Positions 30,966 to 42,463 of a DNA stretch of 64,000 nucleotides are shown piece by piece; the first letter of the stretch is position 1; each line of letters begins with the position of its first letter. Source of the DNA: Vibrio maritimus (GTDB lineage: Bacteria; Pseudomonadota; Gammaproteobacteria; Enterobacterales; Vibrionaceae); the NCBI GenBank assembly GCA_003263775.1, contig JYJJ01000001.1, positions 1 to 64,000 of the forward strand, in the 5' to 3' direction. Made by a program: the position numbers and the translations under genes. The notes under the pieces were generated by a model that worked only from the letters and a program-made list of their open reading frames with translations, did no database searches and was not told the DNA's origin.

Positions 30966-32191
30966 TTAGCCTATTACGGTCATTAAGTTAAAGATAGGAA
31001 GGTACATTGCGACCACAAGCCCACCCACGAGGGTTCCTAGAAAAACAATGATAAATGGCTCGAGGATCTTGCTAGGTTATCAACGGTATTATCGACTTCC
31101 GCTTCATAAATAGCCGCCACGCGATTGAGCATGTCATCAAGGGTTCCGGACTCTTCACCAATCATTACCATTTGCAAGACCATTTCAGGAAACGCATCTG
31201 CTTGACGCATGGCCAGATGGATTGGCGTACCAGCGACAATATCGGAATGGATAGATTGAATGACTTGCTGGTAGTAGAGATTGTCAGCGGTTTTAGCACT
31301 GGCTTGTATGCTGGACAGTATCGGTATTCCAGCGCTAAAGCTGGTGGATAGGGTACGACTGAACTTAGCAATGGACGCTTTAGTGATCACTTGGCCTATG
31401 ATAGGTATCCGCAATACAAGACGGCTGGTGTAAAGCCGCACGCTGAAACTGCGCTGACGAGCGACCTTAAGACCAAAAGTGACCAGAATAAACAGGTTAA
31501 TACTCAAAAAGCCATGCTGTTGAAACCACGCTGAAAGACTCAGCACTTGCTGGGTAAACCAAGGAAGGTCGGCATTAAAGCCGCGAAACATCGACTCAAA
31601 CTCCGGTACTACGGTAGTGAGCATGAGGTAGGTGACTCCAAGTGACACAAATAAGATCATCACTGGATAAATCAGCGCCTTGATCACTTTAGAGCGAAGC
31701 ATCTCTTGTTTCTCGCGATAGTCGGCTAAGCGCTCAAACACACCCGCTAAATTACCTGAGTTTTCTCCGGTAGCGACCATATCGACATAAAAGCTATCAA
31801 AATGACGACTGGCAACCTGCATTACCCGTGAAATCGGCGTACCCGCTTCTAATCCTTTGCTGATTTGCGACAGTATCGATTTCATTTCCGCTTTGGCTTG
31901 ATTATCAGCAATTAGCTTGATGGCATGAACAATGGGAATACCGGTGCTGAGCATGGTGGCGAGCTGGCGTGTAAGGATGGTGATGTCTTTGCTTTTGATG
32001 CGCTGAGTCAGCTTAGTCCAAGTAGAAATGCTGCGCTTTTTAAGCTTACGAATCTGGATATGTTGCTGTTTGAGGGTTTCACGCGCCTCAGGTTCGGTCA
32101 GCGCCAGTGTTTGACCTGAGACTTTCTTTCCTTGGCTATTAACGCCTTTCCAGTGAAACGCTTTGAGCGTTGGTTCGAGCTTTTTACCCAT
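30966..32191 (-). CDS. pilC: Type IV pilus inner-membrane platform protein PilC (one-base break)
   Basis: PilC is the polytopic platform on which PilB and PilT act. It carries two GspF domains: [13 protein letters not shown] type sequence and [14 protein letters not shown] in the first half, [16 protein letters not shown] in the second. Three hydrophobic segments are present. The frame breaks at 31069-31070, 30 residues from the end. One added base gives [20 protein letters not shown], and the frame then runs to the TAA at 30966-30968. Total is 408 residues. The gene sits between pilB and pilD as expected. Confidence 0.93.
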
Positions 32192-32207
32192 ACTACTTAA
32201 CCCATGA

Positions 32208-33896
32208 TTAGAAATAGAGCACGCGCTGCAACTCTTGATAGCTGGTCACGCCATCTCGAAGTTTTTCAATGCCCGATTGTTTGAGGGTGGTCATCCCTTG
32301 AGATTGTGCCAACGCTTCTATCTCTTGCATGCTTGCGCCAGTAAGGAGGGCATTGGCGATTTCATGAGTACACTCCATCACCTCATAAATACCCGTGCGC
32401 CCCAAATAGCCGTAATTGCAATGATTGCAGCCTTGCTCGCTAGCTTGATAGATAAGCTCATCGTCACCAATAAAGAGGGAATGACGCAGTGCTGCTGACA
32501 TAGGGTCAACAACCTTACAATGCTGACACAGCTTGCGGGCTAGGCGCTGAGCAATGATGAGTGACAGTGAGGAAGCAAGGTTAACACTCTCAACGCCCAT
32601 GTTCTTGAGTCGTATCACTGTCTCAGCAGCAGAGTTGGTGTGCAGGGTAGAAAGTACTAAGTGACCGGTTTGCGCTGCTTTCACTGCAATTTCTGCCGTT
32701 TCAATATCGCGGATCTCTCCCAGCATCACCACATCCGGATCTTGACGTAGAAACGATCGCAGCGCAGTCGAAAAATCAAAGCCGATCTTAGGATTGATTT
32801 GCACCTGATTGATCCCATCAAGGTGGATCTCTACCGGATCTTCGGCGGTAGACACGTTGCGCTCTGCGGTATTAAGGATGTTGAGTCCGGTATACAAAGA
32901 AACGGTTTTACCGCTTCCCGTCGGCCCAGTCATTAAGATCATCCCCTGCGGTTTTTTCAGCGCGGCAAGGTAGAGAGATTTTTGCAGTGCGTTATAACCA
33001 AGCTGATCAATATCGAGATTAGCAGAGTCGCCATCCAGTAATCGCAATACGATCTTCTCACCCCACATGGTAGGCAGTGTTGACACTCGCATATCAATCG
33101 AAGCATTCTCTGATAACCTCAGTTTCAAGCGGCCATCCTGTGGCAATCGTCTTTCGGCAATATCCAACTTCGCAAGGATCTTGATCCTTGCAGCCAAACG
33201 CCGGCTGAGTTGCGTGGCGGGCTGGTGGGTTTCAATCAAGATCCCATCACAGCGTAAGCGAATGCGGTATAGATGCTCATAGGGCTCGAAATGGATATCA
33301 GAAGCTTTTTTACGCACCGCATCCATGAGTACCTGATGGATAAAGCGACTGACCGGGGAGTCATCTTGGGAGAGATCTTCGATGTTGTCGATCTCAGCGT
33401 CACTGACTTGAACTAGATTGGCGAGATCGTCGGAGGTGAGTTGTTTGGTGTTGGATTGCCAAGTATTGCTCTCTTCACCATATAAGCGTTTGATAGCGGA
33501 ACGAACTTCGAGGCAGTTAGCTAGTACTAGTTCGACTTGCATTCCAGTAGCAAAGCGAAAGTCATTTTCTGTTTCTGTGACTGTAGGGTCAGATACCGCG
33601 ACAGTTATAGAATTGTTTGTTCTAGAAAGAGGGATGGCATGATGCTTGAGAACAACTTCTCTTACAGCTAGTGAGCGAGAGGTTTCTAGGTACGGATAAT
33701 CAGAGATGTTAAAAATGGGCAAGGCAAAATGTGTACTTAGTATCTCGGTAATATTATCTACAGTTAATAACTTTAGGTCGAGCAAGCCTTCCGGCACAGA
33801 AAGATTCGTCGAAGCAATCCAGTCATTGAGCTCGGATTCCTTCGACTTATTAATTACTCCTGCGTTTTCTAGAACGTAAAATAAAGATGATGACAC
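32208..33896 (-). CDS. pilB: Type IV pilus extension ATPase PilB
   Basis: PilB powers pilus assembly. At 562 residues it has an N-terminal MshEN-type domain. Walker A reads [15 protein letters not shown], the Asp box and Walker B lie in [13 protein letters not shown], and the His box in [15 protein letters not shown] zinc knuckle (CQHC and [13 protein letters not shown]) is present, which separates extension ATPases from PilT. The gene starts one base after the pilA stop codon region, so they are cotranscribed. Confidence 0.95.
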   Translation of the reverse strand: MSSSLFYVLENAGVINKSKESELNDWIASTNLSVPEGLLDLKLLTVDNITEILSTHFALPIFNISDYPYLETSRSLAVREVVLKHHAIPLSRTNNSITVAVSDPTVTETENDFRFATGMQVELVLANCLEVRSAIKRLYGEESNTWQSNTKQLTSDDLANLVQVSDAEIDNIEDLSQDDSPVSRFIHQVLMDAVRKKASDIHFEPYEHLYRIRLRCDGILIETHQPATQLSRRLAARIKILAKLDIAERRLPQDGRLKLRLSENASIDMRVSTLPTMWGEKIVLRLLDGDSANLDIDQLGYNALQKSLYLAALKKPQGMILMTGPTGSGKTVSLYTGLNILNTAERNVSTAEDPVEIHLDGINQVQINPKIGFDFSTALRSFLRQDPDVVMLGEIRDIETAEIAVKAAQTGHLVLSTLHTNSAAETVIRLKNMGVESVNLASSLSLIIAQRLARKLCQHCKVVDPMSAALRHSLFIGDDELIYQASEQGCNHCNYGYLGRTGIYEVMECTHEIANALLTGASMQEIEALAQSQGMTTLKQSGIEKLRDGVTSYQELQRVLYF

Positions 33897-33897
33897 T

Positions 33898-34305
33898 TTA
33901 GTTATTACAGCCTTTCATTTCAGGCATGTTTGCTGAGGCTTGGCATGTCCATCCATCTGTATCACGTGACAGCGTTATTGTCTCATCTTTGAGGGAACCA
34001 TCAGAAAACTGAAACTGTAAATCGTTTAGTGCAGAAACACTTATTGTGCCCAGTGTATTTGACCCTGAAGATATCCCTAAGTCATCAACCAAATTGACAC
34101 CAGTGGATAATGACCCTTCATCCTGATAAATCATCTCAGCAGGAGTTATTAACGATTTCAAAGTTGCAAGACCAGAAGCAGCCTCACCTTTTTTGACGTA
34201 ATCTTGATATGCAGGAAAAGCCACTGCTGACAGCACCCCAATTACCGCCACCACAATCATCAACTCAATCAAGGTAAAACCTTGCTGCCTTGTTGTTTTT
34301 TTCAT
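33898..34305 (-). CDS. pilA: Type IV major pilin PilA
   Basis: The pilus subunit, 135 residues. A short basic leader (MKKTTRQQG) is cut by PilD before [27 protein letters not shown], which forms the conserved hydrophobic helix with Glu5. Two cysteines near the C-terminus (WTCQA and KGCNN) probably form the disulfide loop. In vibrios this pilin belongs to the competence/chitin-regulated pilus. The C-terminal half is variable between strains, so surface diversity is expected. An AAGGAT site lies upstream. Confidence 0.95.
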   Translation of the reverse strand: MKKTTRQQGFTLIELMIVVAVIGVLSAVAFPAYQDYVKKGEAASGLATLKSLITPAEMIYQDEGSLSTGVNLVDDLGISSGSNTLGTISVSALNDLQFQFSDGSLKDETITLSRDTDGWTCQASANMPEMKGCNN

Positions 34306-34514
34306 TTTTCATCCTTAATAAATTAGTTGCACAAAGCGAACATACTCCTGAGATTTATCCCAATAAAGTTAATGACTTAGCGCACTAGAGACGGTTCTAA
34401 AAAATGGAGATATGTTGCAGTAAGTTGCAGTTTGAATGCGAGTGATATTGAAGTGAAAGGACTAGCACTGGGTGCGAAATAGTCAGTAAAAGCAATAGGT
34501 AACGAAATGTGGGA

Positions 34515-34543
34515 TCAAAAAAGCGAAGCTGTTTGCTTCGCTT
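34515..34543 (-). terminator. Terminator downstream of nadC
   Basis: AAGCGAAGC and GCTTCGCTT pair around a 5-base loop and are followed on the minus strand by six T. It separates nadC from the pilA promoter region. Confidence 0.88.
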
Positions 34544-34569
34544 TCTATAGATTCTCTGGCTCTTATTCC

Positions 34570-34597
34570 CAAGGACCAAGAACCAAGAACCAAGGAC
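34570..34597. repeat. Four tandem heptamers after nadC
   Basis: Four 7-base units in the order CAAGGAC, CAAGAAC, CAAGAAC, CAAGGAC lie between the nadC stop and its terminator. No role is known to me. Confidence 0.8.
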
Positions 34598-34603
34598 CGA
34601 TTT

Positions 34604-35497
<894 letters not shown>

Positions 35498-35613
35498 TTA
35501 ACGTGTTTAGTGGGGGAACGAAGTGGGCATGATACTCCTGCTTGTGCGGAATTTCAGCATCAAATCTCGCATTTTATTGGCCGTCGGATAAAATCAAAGC
35601 GATAGCGATGTAG

Positions 35614-36243
35614 ATGAGCTCAAAATATATGCAAAACCAAGATAGAACCCATGCCAATCAAGCCGCGGTGAGCGATGCTATGCCAGATACTGCTTCAGGT
35701 GTTATCGATGAGCAGGGCTGGTATCCAAGAGCAAGGCAAGTACCTTCTCCCCATTTTGATGCCAGACCCGATGAGGAAGATGTCTCCTTGCTGGTGGTGC
35801 ACAACATTAGCCTTCCCCCAGGGCAGTTTGGTGGGGGCTATATTGAAGACTTTTTTCTTGGCAAGCTTGATGCAACTGTCCATCCTTTTTTCCATGTGAT
35901 TAAAGACATGCGTGTTTCGGCGCACTGTTTAATAAGGCGAGATGGAGAAGTGGTTCAGTTTGTCCCTTTTCATGCCAGGGCGTGGCATGCGGGAATGTCG
36001 AGCTTTGCTGGCCGAGCAAGGTGCAATGATTACTCGATTGGTATTGAGCTTGAAGGCACAGATTATGTGGCATATACCGAAGCGCAGTATCAAAGTTTGC
36101 AGTGCTTAACCTTGTCACTGCAATCGCGTTATCCAGCGATGACTCGTGAACGCATCACCGGGCATCAATACATTGCGCCGCTTAGAAAAAGTGACCCTGG
36201 TCTCGTTTTTGATTGGCGTCGTTTCAAAAATTCTCTGTCATAA
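35614..36243 (+). CDS. ampD: 1,6-anhydro-N-acetylmuramyl-L-alanine amidase AmpD
   Basis: AmpD cuts the peptide from anhydro-muropeptides in the cytoplasm during cell-wall recycling and so keeps AmpR-type regulators quiet. The zinc ligands are in LLVVHNISLPPGQFGG, ARAWHAGMSSFAGR and the C-terminal RKSDPGLVFDW. NDYSIGIELEGTD is also conserved. The N-terminus from 35614 is about 25-30 residues longer than most homologues, and starts at 35629, 35674 or a GTG near 35700 are possible. Confidence 0.92.
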   Translation: MSSKYMQNQDRTHANQAAVSDAMPDTASGVIDEQGWYPRARQVPSPHFDARPDEEDVSLLVVHNISLPPGQFGGGYIEDFFLGKLDATVHPFFHVIKDMRVSAHCLIRRDGEVVQFVPFHARAWHAGMSSFAGRARCNDYSIGIELEGTDYVAYTEAQYQSLQCLTLSLQSRYPAMTRERITGHQYIAPLRKSDPGLVFDWRRFKNSLS

Positions 36244-36454
36244 AAGATTCACTCCACCTCTTAATGTCGATTTCGTGGCCGTATTGTCGCGCCACGAAAT
36301 ATTTTGTTATTCAAATTATTAATAACCAGTGATGCGGTTATTCCTTTCTTTCTTGATATTGGTCAATTTCCTTTGTCTGACAAATAAAGCTCTTTGTTGT
36401 TGATTTATAAGGATTTTTATAGCACGTAAATTGCCCAATAAGTTTCCTGTATGT

Positions 36455-36470
36455 AATTGGTCTGACCATG
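36455..36470 (+). promoter_or_regulatory. PdhR-type operator, distal
   Basis: AATTGGTCTGACCATG fits the PdhR pattern ATTGGT-N3-ACCAAT with one mismatched arm end. It lies about 190 bases before the pdhR start. Confidence 0.6.
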
Positions 36471-36593
36471 GGTGTTGATGTTTTAATCTATAAATGTTTC
36501 AACAAGGTTAACGCAAGGCCAGTTCTATGATGTGAATCAATTTTTCACTAGACATTGGTGTTTTAAATGTGTTAATTTTTACCCCAACTTATA

Positions 36594-36610
36594 AATTGGT
36601 AATACCAATT
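36594..36610 (+). promoter_or_regulatory. PdhR-type operator, proximal
   Basis: AATTGGTAATACCAATT is a perfect palindrome with 7-base arms and a 3-base spacer, matching the PdhR consensus. It ends 38 bases before the pdhR ATG, a position suited to autorepression relieved by pyruvate. Confidence 0.8.
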
Positions 36611-36648
36611 AACAGCTCAAGAAAGTAAAAGAAAAAAGAATAATAGTT

Positions 36649-37416
36649 ATGGCTTATCAAAGGATCCGTCAGCCGAAACTTTCGGATGTTATCGAGCAAG
36701 AATTGGAGCGTTTGATTGTTGAAGGGACACTTTCGGCAGGACAGCAGCTTCCACCTGAACGCGAGCTGGCAAAGCAATTTGATGTTTCTCGTCCTTCTAT
36801 TCGAGAAGCCATTCAGCGACTTGAAGCGAAAAAGCTTCTCACTCGTCGTCAAGGCGGTGGCACGTTCGTTAGCGAGAACATCTGGAAAAGTTTCTCGGAT
36901 CCCTTGTTAGACCTTCTATCTTCTCATAACGAGACTCAACTAGATTTGCTTGAGGCTCGTCATGCTATGGAAGGTATTTCTGCTTACTTTGCCGCTTTGC
37001 GTGGCACTGATGAAGATTTTGCTCAAATCGAGACTTGTCTAAGCAATATTCGCATCGCTCAGGAAGCGGATGATGTGGAAGCTGAAGCGTCAGCTGTGAT
37101 GGCATTTCTAGTAGCGCTTACGGAGGCGGCACATAACGTTGTGTTACTGCATATCGTGAGAAGCTTAGCACCGCTACTTGAGCAAAATGTTCTACAGAAT
37201 TTAGAGCTATTACATCGCCGCTCTGAGGTGGTGGAGAAAGTCAGTAAACACCGAGCTAATATTGTTGAAGCGATCGTCGCTGGTCAGCCAGAAAAGGCGC
37301 GTGAGATGTCGCATTCGCACTTAGCTTATATCGAAGAAACATTGTTGGATTTGACTCGAGAAGCGTCTCGTCGCGAGCGCTCTTTAAGACGAATTCAACA
37401 AGATAGTGATTCTTAA
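36649..37416 (+). CDS. pdhR: Pyruvate dehydrogenase complex repressor PdhR
   Basis: A GntR-family (FadR subfamily) regulator of 255 residues. The N-terminal winged helix has [21 protein letters not shown] and [12 protein letters not shown]. The C-terminal FCD domain, with [18 protein letters not shown], senses pyruvate. It directly precedes aceE, and palindromes matching its own binding site lie upstream, so it likely represses the whole pdhR-aceE-aceF operon when pyruvate is low. Confidence 0.96.
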   Translation: MAYQRIRQPKLSDVIEQELERLIVEGTLSAGQQLPPERELAKQFDVSRPSIREAIQRLEAKKLLTRRQGGGTFVSENIWKSFSDPLLDLLSSHNETQLDLLEARHAMEGISAYFAALRGTDEDFAQIETCLSNIRIAQEADDVEAEASAVMAFLVALTEAAHNVVLLHIVRSLAPLLEQNVLQNLELLHRRSEVVEKVSKHRANIVEAIVAGQPEKAREMSHSHLAYIEETLLDLTREASRRERSLRRIQQDSDS

Positions 37417-37472
37417 AACTAGAAACGCTTACTTTAATTAAGTAGATCCAACCAACAGAAGGATAGATCGCC

Positions 37473-40136
37473 ATGTCTGACATGAAGCATGACGTAGATG
37501 CACTGGAAACTCAAGATTGGCTTCAAGCACTTGAATCCGTTGTTCGTGAAGAAGGTGTAGAACGTGCACAATTTCTACTAGAAACAGTTCTAGAGAAAGC
37601 TCGTTTAGATGGCGTTGATATGCCTACAGGCATCAACACTAACTACATCAACACCATTCCAGCAGCTCAAGAACCAGCATACCCTGGTGACACTACACTT
37701 GAGCGTCGTATTCGTTCGATTATTCGCTGGAACGCAATCATGATCGTATTGCGTGCTTCTAAGAAAGACCTAGACCTTGGTGGTCACATGGCTTCTTACC
37801 AGTCTGCAGCAGCATTCTACGAAGTGTGTTTCAACCACTTCTTCCGTGCTCCAAACGAAACAGACGGCGGCGATCTGGTTTACTACCAAGGTCACATCTC
37901 TCCAGGTATCTACTCTCGTGCGTTCGTTGAAGGCCGTCTAACAGAAGAGCAGCTAGACAACTTCCGTCAAGAAGTAGACGGTAAAGGTGTTCCTTCATAC
38001 CCACACCCTAAGTTGATGCCTGAATTCTGGCAATTCCCAACAGTATCTATGGGTCTTGGTCCAATTTCTGCTATCTATCAAGCGCGTTTCCTTAAGTACC
38101 TGAATGGTCGTGGTCTTAAAGATACATCTGCTCAACGCGTATACGCCTTCCTAGGTGATGGTGAGATGGATGAGCCAGAATCACGTGGTGCTATTTCTTT
38201 CGCTGCGCGTGAGAAGCTAGACAACCTATGTTTCCTAATCAACTGTAACCTACAGCGTCTAGACGGTCCTGTAATGGGTAACGGTAAGATCATTCAAGAG
38301 CTTGAAGGTCTATTCAAAGGTGCTGGCTGGAACGTAGTGAAAGTTATCTGGGGTAACAACTGGGACGCACTACTGGCTAAAGATACGACGGGTAAGCTAC
38401 TACAGCTTATGAACGAAACGATCGATGGCGACTACCAAACATTCAAATCTAAAGATGGCGCATACGTACGTGAGCACTTCTTTGGTAAGTACCCTGAGAC
38501 AGCTGCACTCGTAGCAGACATGACTGACGACCAAATCTTCGAATTGAAGCGTGGTGGTCACGATTCTTCTAAGCTGTTTGCTGCGTTCAACAATGCAAAA
38601 GAAACAAACGGCAAGCCAACGGTAATCCTAGCTAAGACGGTTAAAGGTTACGGCATGGGTGAAGCGGCTGAAGGTAAGAACATCGCTCACGGTGTTAAGA
38701 AGATGGACATGACACACGTACAATACCTGCGTGATCGTCTTGGCCTGCAAGACCTTCTTTCTGATGAGAAAGTCGCTGAACTGCCTTACCTAAAACTGGA
38801 AGAAGGCAGCGCTGAGTACGAATACCTACATGCTCGTCGTAAAGCACTGAAAGGTTACACGCCACAGCGTCTACCTAAATTCACACAAGAGTTCAAAGTA
38901 CCAGAGCTAGAAGAGTTTGCTCCTCTACTAGGTGCTCAGAAGCGTGAAATTTCAACGACTATGGCTTATGTACGTACGTTGAACATTCTTCTTAAAGACA
39001 AGAACATCGGTAAGAACATCGTTCCTATCATCTGTGATGAAGCGCGTACGTTCGGTATGGAAGGTCTATTCCGTCAGGTTGGTATCTACAACCCAGACGG
39101 TCAAGAATACACACCTGAAGATAAAGGCATCGTTTCTTACTACAAAGAAGCAACATCAGGCCAAGTTCTTCAAGAAGGTATCAACGAACTAGGTTCAATG
39201 GCATCTTGGGTTGCTGCTGCTACTTCATACAGCACAAACGATCTGCCAATGATTCCGTTCTACATCTACTACTCAATGTTCGGTTTCCAACGTATTGGTG
39301 ACATGGCATGGCTAGCAGGTGACCAACAAGCTCGTGGCTTCCTACTAGGTGCTACAGCTGGTCGTACAACACTGAACGGTGAAGGTCTACAGCACGAAGA
39401 TGGTCACTCGCACATCCAAGCGAACACTATCCCTAACTGTATCTCTTACGACCCAACATTTGCTTACGAGCTAGCAGTAATCATGCAAGACGGTATCCGT
39501 CGTATGTACGGTCCTGAGCAAGAAAACATTTACTACTACCTAACAGTAATGAATGAAAACTACGCGATGCCAGCAATGCCAGAAGGCGCTGAAGAAGGCA
39601 TCCGTAAAGGTATCTACAAGCTTGAGTCTCACGAAGGTGCTAAGGGTAAAGTTCAGCTAATGAGCTCTGGTACTATCATGAACGAAGTACGTAAAGCAGC
39701 GATTATCCTAAGCGAAGAGTACGGTGTGGCGTCTGACGTGTTCTCTGTAACATCGTTCAACGAGCTAACTCGTGATGGTCAAAACGTAGAGCGTTACAAC
39801 ATGCTTCACCCAGAAGCAGAGGCGAAAGTACCTTACATCACAACAGTTCTAGGTAACGAGCCAGCAATCGCTGCGACTGACTACATGAAGAACTACGCTG
39901 AGCAAGTACGTGCATTCATGCCTACTGAGTCTTACAAAGTACTTGGTACCGATGGTTACGGCCGTTCAGACAGCCGTGAAAACCTACGTCGTCACTTCGA
40001 AGTTAACGCAGGCTACGTGGTAGTTGCAGCGCTAACTGAACTAGCGAAGCGCGGTGATGTTGAGAAGTCTGTTGTGACTGAAGCAATTGCTAAGTTCAAC
40101 ATCGACACTGAAAAAACTAACCCACTTTACGCTTAA
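37473..40136 (+). CDS. aceE: Pyruvate dehydrogenase E1 component AceE
   Basis: AceE decarboxylates pyruvate with thiamine diphosphate and passes the acetyl group to E2 lipoyl arms. It is the homodimeric E1 type, 887 residues. The thiamine diphosphate motif runs from GDGEMDEPESRG to NCNLQRLDGPVMGN. Later segments include VPIICDEARTFGMEGLFRQ, GATAGRTTLNGEGLQHEDGH and GTDGYGRSDSRENLRRHFEV. It lies between pdhR and aceF, with an AGAAGGA site before the start. Confidence 0.98.
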   Translation: MSDMKHDVDALETQDWLQALESVVREEGVERAQFLLETVLEKARLDGVDMPTGINTNYINTIPAAQEPAYPGDTTLERRIRSIIRWNAIMIVLRASKKDLDLGGHMASYQSAAAFYEVCFNHFFRAPNETDGGDLVYYQGHISPGIYSRAFVEGRLTEEQLDNFRQEVDGKGVPSYPHPKLMPEFWQFPTVSMGLGPISAIYQARFLKYLNGRGLKDTSAQRVYAFLGDGEMDEPESRGAISFAAREKLDNLCFLINCNLQRLDGPVMGNGKIIQELEGLFKGAGWNVVKVIWGNNWDALLAKDTTGKLLQLMNETIDGDYQTFKSKDGAYVREHFFGKYPETAALVADMTDDQIFELKRGGHDSSKLFAAFNNAKETNGKPTVILAKTVKGYGMGEAAEGKNIAHGVKKMDMTHVQYLRDRLGLQDLLSDEKVAELPYLKLEEGSAEYEYLHARRKALKGYTPQRLPKFTQEFKVPELEEFAPLLGAQKREISTTMAYVRTLNILLKDKNIGKNIVPIICDEARTFGMEGLFRQVGIYNPDGQEYTPEDKGIVSYYKEATSGQVLQEGINELGSMASWVAAATSYSTNDLPMIPFYIYYSMFGFQRIGDMAWLAGDQQARGFLLGATAGRTTLNGEGLQHEDGHSHIQANTIPNCISYDPTFAYELAVIMQDGIRRMYGPEQENIYYYLTVMNENYAMPAMPEGAEEGIRKGIYKLESHEGAKGKVQLMSSGTIMNEVRKAAIILSEEYGVASDVFSVTSFNELTRDGQNVERYNMLHPEAEAKVPYITTVLGNEPAIAATDYMKNYAEQVRAFMPTESYKVLGTDGYGRSDSRENLRRHFEVNAGYVVVAALTELAKRGDVEKSVVTEAIAKFNIDTEKTNPLYA

Positions 40137-40166
40137 TACAGCGCTTAATTAGAAGGTAAATAAGCA

Positions 40167-42086
40167 ATGGCAATCGAAATTAATGTACCTGACATCGGTG
40201 CGGATGAGGTTGAAGTTACTGAGATTCTTGTAAGCGTTGGCGACAAGGTGGAAGAAGAGCAGTCTCTTATCACGGTTGAAGGCGACAAGGCTTCTATGGA
40301 AGTTCCAGCGTCTCAAGCAGGTATTGTTAAAGAAATCAAAGTAGCGGAAGGCGATTCTGTTACTACTGGTTCTCTAATTATGATTTTCGAAGCAGAAGCG
40401 GCCGGCGCTCCGGGTGCAGCAGCTGCTGCACCTGCTCCTGCGGCGGAAGCGGCTCCAGCAGCGGCTCCAGCTCCAGCAGCAGCGGCCCCTTCTGTTGCAA
40501 GTGAGCTGAAAGAAGTTAACGTTCCAGATATCGGTGGCGACGAAGTAGAAGTTACTGAAATCATGGTTAAAGTTGGCGATGCAGTAGAAGAAGAGCAATC
40601 GCTTCTAACTGTAGAAGGCGACAAAGCTTCTATGGAAGTACCAGCACCATTTGCAGGTACGGTTAAAGAGATCAAGATTGCTGAAGGTGATTCAGTAACA
40701 ACGGGTTCTCTTGTGATGGTATTTGAAACTGCAGGTTCGGGTGCGGCAGCTCCAGTAGCAGAGGCTCCAGCAGCACCTGCAGCGGCTCCAGCAGCATCGG
40801 CTGAAAAAGAAGTTAACGTTCCAGATATCGGCGGTGACGAAGTAGAAGTTACTGAGATCATGGTTAAAGTTGGCGATACAGTAGAAGAAGAGCAATCTCT
40901 AATTACTGTAGAAGGTGACAAAGCTTCTATGGAAGTACCAGCACCATTCGCAGGTACAGTGAAAGAGATCAAGATTGTTGAAGGTGATTCAGTAACAACT
41001 GGCTCGCTAATCATGACGTTCGTTGTGGCCGGCGCAGCACCTGCTCCTGTAGCAGCTCCTGCACAAGCAGCGGCTCCAGCATCTGCACCTGCAGCGGCTC
41101 CAGCAGCGAAAGCGGATGCAGCACCACAAGCGAACGACTTCCAAGAAAACAACGACTACGCACATGCGTCTCCTGTTGTTCGTCGTCTAGCTCGCGAATT
41201 TGGCGTTAACCTATCTAAGGTTAAAGGTACTGGCCGTAAGAGCCGTATCCTTAAAGAAGACGTTCAGTCTTACGTTAAAGATGCACTTAAGCGTCTTGAG
41301 TCTGGTGCTGCGGCATCTGGCAAAGGCGGTGACGGCTCTGCTCTTGGTCTACTACCTTGGCCGAAGGTTGACTTCAGCAAGTTTGGTGAGACTGAAGTTC
41401 AGAAGCTTTCTAAGATCAAGAAGATCTCTGGTGCCAACCTACACCGTAACTGGGTAATGATCCCGCACGTTACACAGTGGGATAATGCGGATATCACAGC
41501 TCTAGAAGCGTTCCGTAAAGAGCAAAACGCTATCGAAGCGAAGAAAGATTCAGGTATGAAGATCACGCCACTTGTGTTCATCATGAAAGCTGTTGCGAAA
41601 GCACTTGAAGCCTTCCCTGCGTTTAACTCTTCTCTATCGGAAGATGGCGAGAGCATCATTCTTAAGAAGTACGTGAACGTTGGTATCGCAGTGGATACGC
41701 CAAACGGTCTTGTTGTTCCTGTATTTAAAGACGTGAACAAGAAGGGCATCTACGAGCTATCTGAAGAGCTAATGGTTATCTCTAAGAAAGCACGTGCCGG
41801 CAAGCTAACTGCTGCAGATATGCAAGGTGGCTGTTTCACTATCTCAAGCCTAGGCGGCATCGGTGGCACTGCATTTACTCCTATCGTAAATGCACCTGAA
41901 GTTGGTATCCTTGGTGTGTCTAAGTCTGAAATGAAGCCAGTATGGAACGGTAAAGAATTTGAGCCGCGCCTACAGCTGCCACTTTCACTATCGTACGATC
42001 ACCGTGTGATTGACGGTGCGGAAGGTGCACGTTTCATTACTTATCTAAACAGCTGCTTGAGCGATATTCGTCGCTTGGTACTTTAA
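40167..42086 (+). CDS. aceF: Pyruvate dehydrogenase E2, dihydrolipoamide acetyltransferase AceF
   Basis: The core acetyltransferase of the complex, 639 residues. Three lipoyl domains are present, each with [11 protein letters not shown] (first lipoyl lysine at residue 41). Ala/Pro-rich swinging linkers separate them. A peripheral subunit-binding domain follows ([16 protein letters not shown]), then the catalytic domain ending with [15 protein letters not shown]. Lipoyl domains 2 and 3 are almost identical in DNA as well as protein. The Ala-rich linkers create a long open frame on the opposite strand, which is not a gene. Confidence 0.98.
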   Translation: MAIEINVPDIGADEVEVTEILVSVGDKVEEEQSLITVEGDKASMEVPASQAGIVKEIKVAEGDSVTTGSLIMIFEAEAAGAPGAAAAAPAPAAEAAPAAAPAPAAAAPSVASELKEVNVPDIGGDEVEVTEIMVKVGDAVEEEQSLLTVEGDKASMEVPAPFAGTVKEIKIAEGDSVTTGSLVMVFETAGSGAAAPVAEAPAAPAAAPAASAEKEVNVPDIGGDEVEVTEIMVKVGDTVEEEQSLITVEGDKASMEVPAPFAGTVKEIKIVEGDSVTTGSLIMTFVVAGAAPAPVAAPAQAAAPASAPAAAPAAKADAAPQANDFQENNDYAHASPVVRRLAREFGVNLSKVKGTGRKSRILKEDVQSYVKDALKRLESGAAASGKGGDGSALGLLPWPKVDFSKFGETEVQKLSKIKKISGANLHRNWVMIPHVTQWDNADITALEAFRKEQNAIEAKKDSGMKITPLVFIMKAVAKALEAFPAFNSSLSEDGESIILKKYVNVGIAVDTPNGLVVPVFKDVNKKGIYELSEELMVISKKARAGKLTAADMQGGCFTISSLGGIGGTAFTPIVNAPEVGILGVSKSEMKPVWNGKEFEPRLQLPLSLSYDHRVIDGAEGARFITYLNSCLSDIRRLVL

Positions 42087-42463
42087 GGTAGCTGATTGAC
42101 CCCCTCTAGCTCCCTCCCTTATAAAGGGGGAGAACTACGGCTCGCTCCTAGCGTCGCATCGCCCTTTTTTAAACAAGCAATGCGCAGCGTGCTTTTAGTT
42201 CCTCCCCTTAATAAGGGGAGGTTAGGAGGGTAAAAAAACCAAATTCATACAACAATTCCCCGTGAATTGTCGTCTAGCTCACAGGCTAAATTGATTTACT
42301 TTTCACACCATTAACATCTCTGTAAAATGTTGGCGGTCTGAAATCATAAATATTTAAACTCATTCCGCTATAAACGTTGTCATAAGGCGTTTGAGCGAAG
42401 TTTATAAAAAAGAAAATCAATACCCACTCAGCCTGTTAGGGATAATGACTACAAGAGGTCAAA
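42087..42463. other. 377-base region between aceF and lpdA
   Basis: The first part is a hairpin-forming repeat (42099-42231). The remainder is AT-rich leader that presumably carries the separate lpdA promoter seen in other bacteria. I could not assign boxes with confidence, and there is no gene. Confidence 0.6.
42099..42231. repeat. MITE- or REP-like element with terminal inverted repeats
   Basis: About 133 bases. Imperfect terminal inverted repeats run from ACCCCCTCTAGCTCCC at the left to GGGGAGGTTAGGAGGGT at the right. Each end also forms its own hairpin, the right one perfect (CCTCCCCTT-AAT-AAGGGGAGG). The centre has a further imperfect palindrome around GCGTCGCAT and ATGCGCAGCGT. No reading frame is present, so it is non-autonomous. 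Confidence 0.7.

Larger units (their letters stand above)
36244..36648. other. 405-base regulatory region upstream of pdhR
   Basis: AT-rich non-coding DNA between ampD and pdhR. It contains two PdhR-type palindromes (36455 and 36594) and a lone half-site TTGGTCAAT near 36357. I see no clear terminator for ampD and no small gene. Confidence 0.7.

Noticed and set aside
40313..41152. A 279-codon open frame on the minus strand opposite aceF
   Set aside because: It comes from the Ala/Pro-rich linkers and repeated lipoyl domains of aceF. The product is low-complexity and has no ribosome-binding site or homologue that I recognise.
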